Assembly (NCBI GenBank): GCA_035539015.1
Contig: DATLJF010000133.1
Coordinates: 1 to 6,730 of the forward strand
Direction of reading: 5' to 3'
DNA from: Stenotrophomonas_A sp035539015
Lineage (GTDB): Bacteria; Pseudomonadota; Gammaproteobacteria; Xanthomonadales; Xanthomonadaceae
DNA: 6,730 nt
The notes beneath the pieces were generated by a model. The model was not told the origin of the DNA and ran no database searches. It saw only the letters and a list, made by a program, of their open reading frames with translations. This document shows positions 5,783-6,730 of this stretch, piece by piece (position 1 is the first letter of the stretch; each line of letters opens with the position of its first letter). Made by a program: the position numbers and the translations under genes.

Positions 5783-6274
5783 ATGAGCGAGGACACCGAG
5801 GGCCGGCGACGTGGCCGCCGGCCTCGCCCGGAGCCGACGCCCGCACAGCGCGCCCTGGGGTTGCTGGTGCGGCGGGAACATTCCCGCAAGGAGTTGGTGC
5901 GCAAGCTGCGCGGGCGGGGGGTCGAAGCCGAAGACGCCGACGCCGCCGTGGCACGCATGGCAGGCGAGGGCTGGCAGGACGACGCGCGCTTTGCCGAGTG
6001 GCTGGTGCGTTCGCGGGCGGCCACCGGCTATGGACCCCTGCACGTACGCGCAGAGCTCGGCACGCATGGCCTGGATCGCGACGCTATCGCCACCGCCATG
6101 GACACCTATGAGGGCGACTGGCGTGCCAATGCCCGCGACCTGGTCCGTCGCCGCTTCGGCGAGGCCGGGCCGCAGGACCTGGCGCAGCGGCGCAAGGCCG
6201 CCGACCTGTTGGCGCGCCGGGGGTTTGATGCCGATACGATCCGGGCGGCCAGCCGCTTCGACCCTGACGACTGA
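5783..6274 (+). CDS. recX: RecA regulator RecX
   Basis: RecX binds in the groove of RecA filaments and limits their growth and activity, including LexA cleavage. The protein has 163 residues, close to E. coli RecX (166). It shows the family layout: a basic N-terminus (RRRGRRPRPEP), then repeated three-helix modules. Recognisable blocks are ALGLLVRREHSRKELVRKLRGRGVE (about 24-48), DDARFAEWLVRSRAATGYGPLHVRAELGTHGLD (about 66-98) and QRRKAADLLARRGFDADTIRAA near the end. The ATG at 5783 is supported by GGAG at 5769-5772, ten bases away. An ATG at 5767 reads ATG-GAG-TAG and is not a gene. Its position directly after recA and before alaS matches E. coli. Expression probably depends on transcripts that pass the hairpin at 5719-5766, keeping RecX well below RecA. 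Confidence 0.95.
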   Translation: MSEDTEGRRRGRRPRPEPTPAQRALGLLVRREHSRKELVRKLRGRGVEAEDADAAVARMAGEGWQDDARFAEWLVRSRAATGYGPLHVRAELGTHGLDRDAIATAMDTYEGDWRANARDLVRRRFGEAGPQDLAQRRKAADLLARRGFDADTIRAASRFDPDD

Positions 6275-6287
6275 GGCCCCCAGGCCT
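6274..6287 (+). repeat. Small stem-loop at the end of recX
   Basis: AGGCC (6274-6278) pairs with GGCCT (6283-6287) around a CCCA loop, overlapping the last base of the recX stop codon. The stem is only five pairs and no T tract follows, so a terminator function is doubtful. Confidence 0.25.
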
Positions 6288-6318
6288 GCTAATCTTGGTG
6301 GTTTAGGTTGTATCGCCA

Positions 6319-6350
6319 TGTCGCGTCCCCCATTTTGGAAGGACGCGATG
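6319..6350 (+). promoter_or_regulatory. Hairpin covering the ribosome site of the alaS leader
   Basis: TCGCGTCC (6321-6328) and GGACGCGA (6341-6348) form a perfect eight-pair stem around CCCATTTTGGAA; two G-U pairs can extend it outward to 6319 and 6350, and CC/GG can pair within the loop. The 3' arm takes in the GGA of the Shine-Dalgarno (6337-6343) and the first base of the ATG at 6348. Folding would therefore partly hide the start of the small ORF described next. Confidence 0.5.
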
Positions 6351-6358
6351 GCCATCGC
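6345..6358. repeat. Perfect 14-bp palindrome upstream of alaS
   Basis: GCGATGGCCATCGC reads the same on both strands. It overlaps the 3' arm of the hairpin above and the start codon of the small ORF. It could be a protein-binding site or a competing RNA fold; in E. coli AlaRS is known to repress alaS by binding a palindrome near the transcription start. No sequence match to that site is claimed. Confidence 0.4.
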
Positions 6359-6383
6359 CGCCCGCCCGACAGCAGCCTCATGA
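6348..6383 (+). CDS. Possible alaS leader peptide (11 codons)
   Basis: ATG at 6348 begins MAIAARPTAAS and ends in TGA at 6381-6383, overlapping the alaS start as ATGA. Five of 11 codons are alanine (GCC four times, GCA once). GGAAGGA (6337-6343), the best Shine-Dalgarno in this intergenic stretch, lies four bases before the ATG, whereas alaS has none of its own at normal distance. An in-frame ATG at 6318 would make a 21-residue version with six alanines but lacks a good ribosome site. The arrangement suggests translational coupling to alaS. The role is inference: no known family matches, and Ala codons are common in GC-rich DNA. Confidence 0.4.
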   Translation: MAIAARPTAAS

Positions 6384-6730
6384 ACGCACCCGCCAAATTC
6401 AGCACCTCCCAGATCCGCAGCGACTTCCTCGAGTTCTTCAAGGGGAAGGGCCACACCATCGTGCCGTCCGCACCCCTGGTGCCGGGCAACGACCCGACCC
6501 TGCTGTTTACCAATTCCGGCATGGTGCAGTTCAAGGACGTGTTCCTGGGTGCGGAGAAGCGCAGCTACGTGCGCGCCGCCGACGTCCAGCGCTGCCTGCG
6601 CGCGGGCGGCAAGCACAACGATCTCGACGCGGTGGGCTACACCGCCCGCCACCACACCTTCTTCGAGATGCTGGGCAATTGGTCCTTTGGCGACTACTTC
6701 AAGAAGGACGCCATCGCCTGGGCCTGGGAG
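6380..6730 (+). CDS. alaS: Alanine-tRNA ligase AlaS, N-terminal part (3' end outside window)
   Basis: AlaRS, a class II synthetase, charges tRNA-Ala with alanine in the cytoplasm. The visible 117 codons cover the start of the aminoacylation domain, about one-eighth of a protein usually near 870-880 residues. It begins MNAPAKFSTSQIRSDFLEFF. Hallmarks follow: the motif 1 region HTIVPSAPLVPGNDPTLLFTNSGMVQFKDVFLG, then RCLRAGGKHNDLDAVGYTARHHTFFEMLGNWSFGDYFKKDAI, which contains the motif 2 strands and loop with conserved Arg and Phe residues for ATP and alanine binding. The ATG at 6380 gives the usual family N-terminus; an in-frame TTG at 6335 would add 15 atypical residues. No Shine-Dalgarno lies at normal distance, and the start overlaps the stop of a small upstream ORF. 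Its place after recX matches E. coli, where csrA follows alaS. Confidence 0.97.
   Translation, partial: MNAPAKFSTSQIRSDFLEFFKGKGHTIVPSAPLVPGNDPTLLFTNSGMVQFKDVFLGAEKRSYVRAADVQRCLRAGGKHNDLDAVGYTARHHTFFEMLGNWSFGDYFKKDAIAWAWE

Noticed and set aside
5811..6383. 190-residue open frame overlapping recX on the same strand
   Set aside because: Most of it is the shifted frame of recX with low-complexity Arg/Ala/Pro composition. Only its last 11 codons, with their own ribosome site, were kept as a possible leader ORF.

Overview
The window is a compact, GC-rich (roughly two-thirds G+C) stretch of bacterial chromosome. Seven protein genes and one possible leader ORF all lie on the + strand. Protein sequences, gene order and the LexA operator point to a gammaproteobacterium of the Xanthomonadaceae/Lysobacteraceae type (Xanthomonas, Stenotrophomonas, Lysobacter and relatives). 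The strongest taxonomic marker is a near-perfect palindrome, TTAGTAGTAATACTACTAA, directly before lexA. This is the xanthomonad class of LexA box, not the E. coli CTGT-N8-ACAG type. Species cannot be fixed from the sequence alone.

Layout. Positions 1-1526 hold the end of hfq (RNA chaperone) and hflX (ribosome-associated GTPase), 14 bp apart. Positions 1591-3799 hold pncC (NMN amidohydrolase, CinA C-terminal family) and a membrane-anchored ABC1/UbiB-type atypical kinase. Positions 3800-6274 are the SOS core: the lexA promoter and operator, lexA, recA, a strong terminator-like hairpin, and recX. Positions 6275-6730 carry a structured leader and the first 117 codons of alaS. The order pncC-recA-recX-alaS is the one known from E. 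coli. Here lexA and the ABC1 kinase sit inside that block, and the hfq-hflX pair is joined to its front.

How the genes work together. RecA filament on single-stranded DNA triggers LexA self-cleavage; LexA represses its own gene through the operator; RecX dampens RecA. The recA-recX hairpin probably lowers recX expression relative to recA. PncC recycles the NMN released by NAD-dependent DNA ligase and fits a DNA-repair neighbourhood. The other genes are housekeeping.

This is mostly ordinary core genome. No mobile element, CRISPR array, toxin system or undescribed multigene system is visible. The points worth a second look are regulatory. (1) lexA has no Shine-Dalgarno sequence: its operator ends two bases before the ATG and covers a plausible -10, which predicts a leaderless or near-leaderless mRNA. 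(2) LexA has a rewired recognition helix. (3) No matching operator is seen before recA. (4) Upstream of alaS, a short alanine-rich ORF with a good Shine-Dalgarno sits in a hairpin and its stop codon overlaps the alaS start (ATGA), a possible alanine-sensing leader. No gene-free stretch exceeds 300 bases; the longest, 173 bp, is between lexA and recA.
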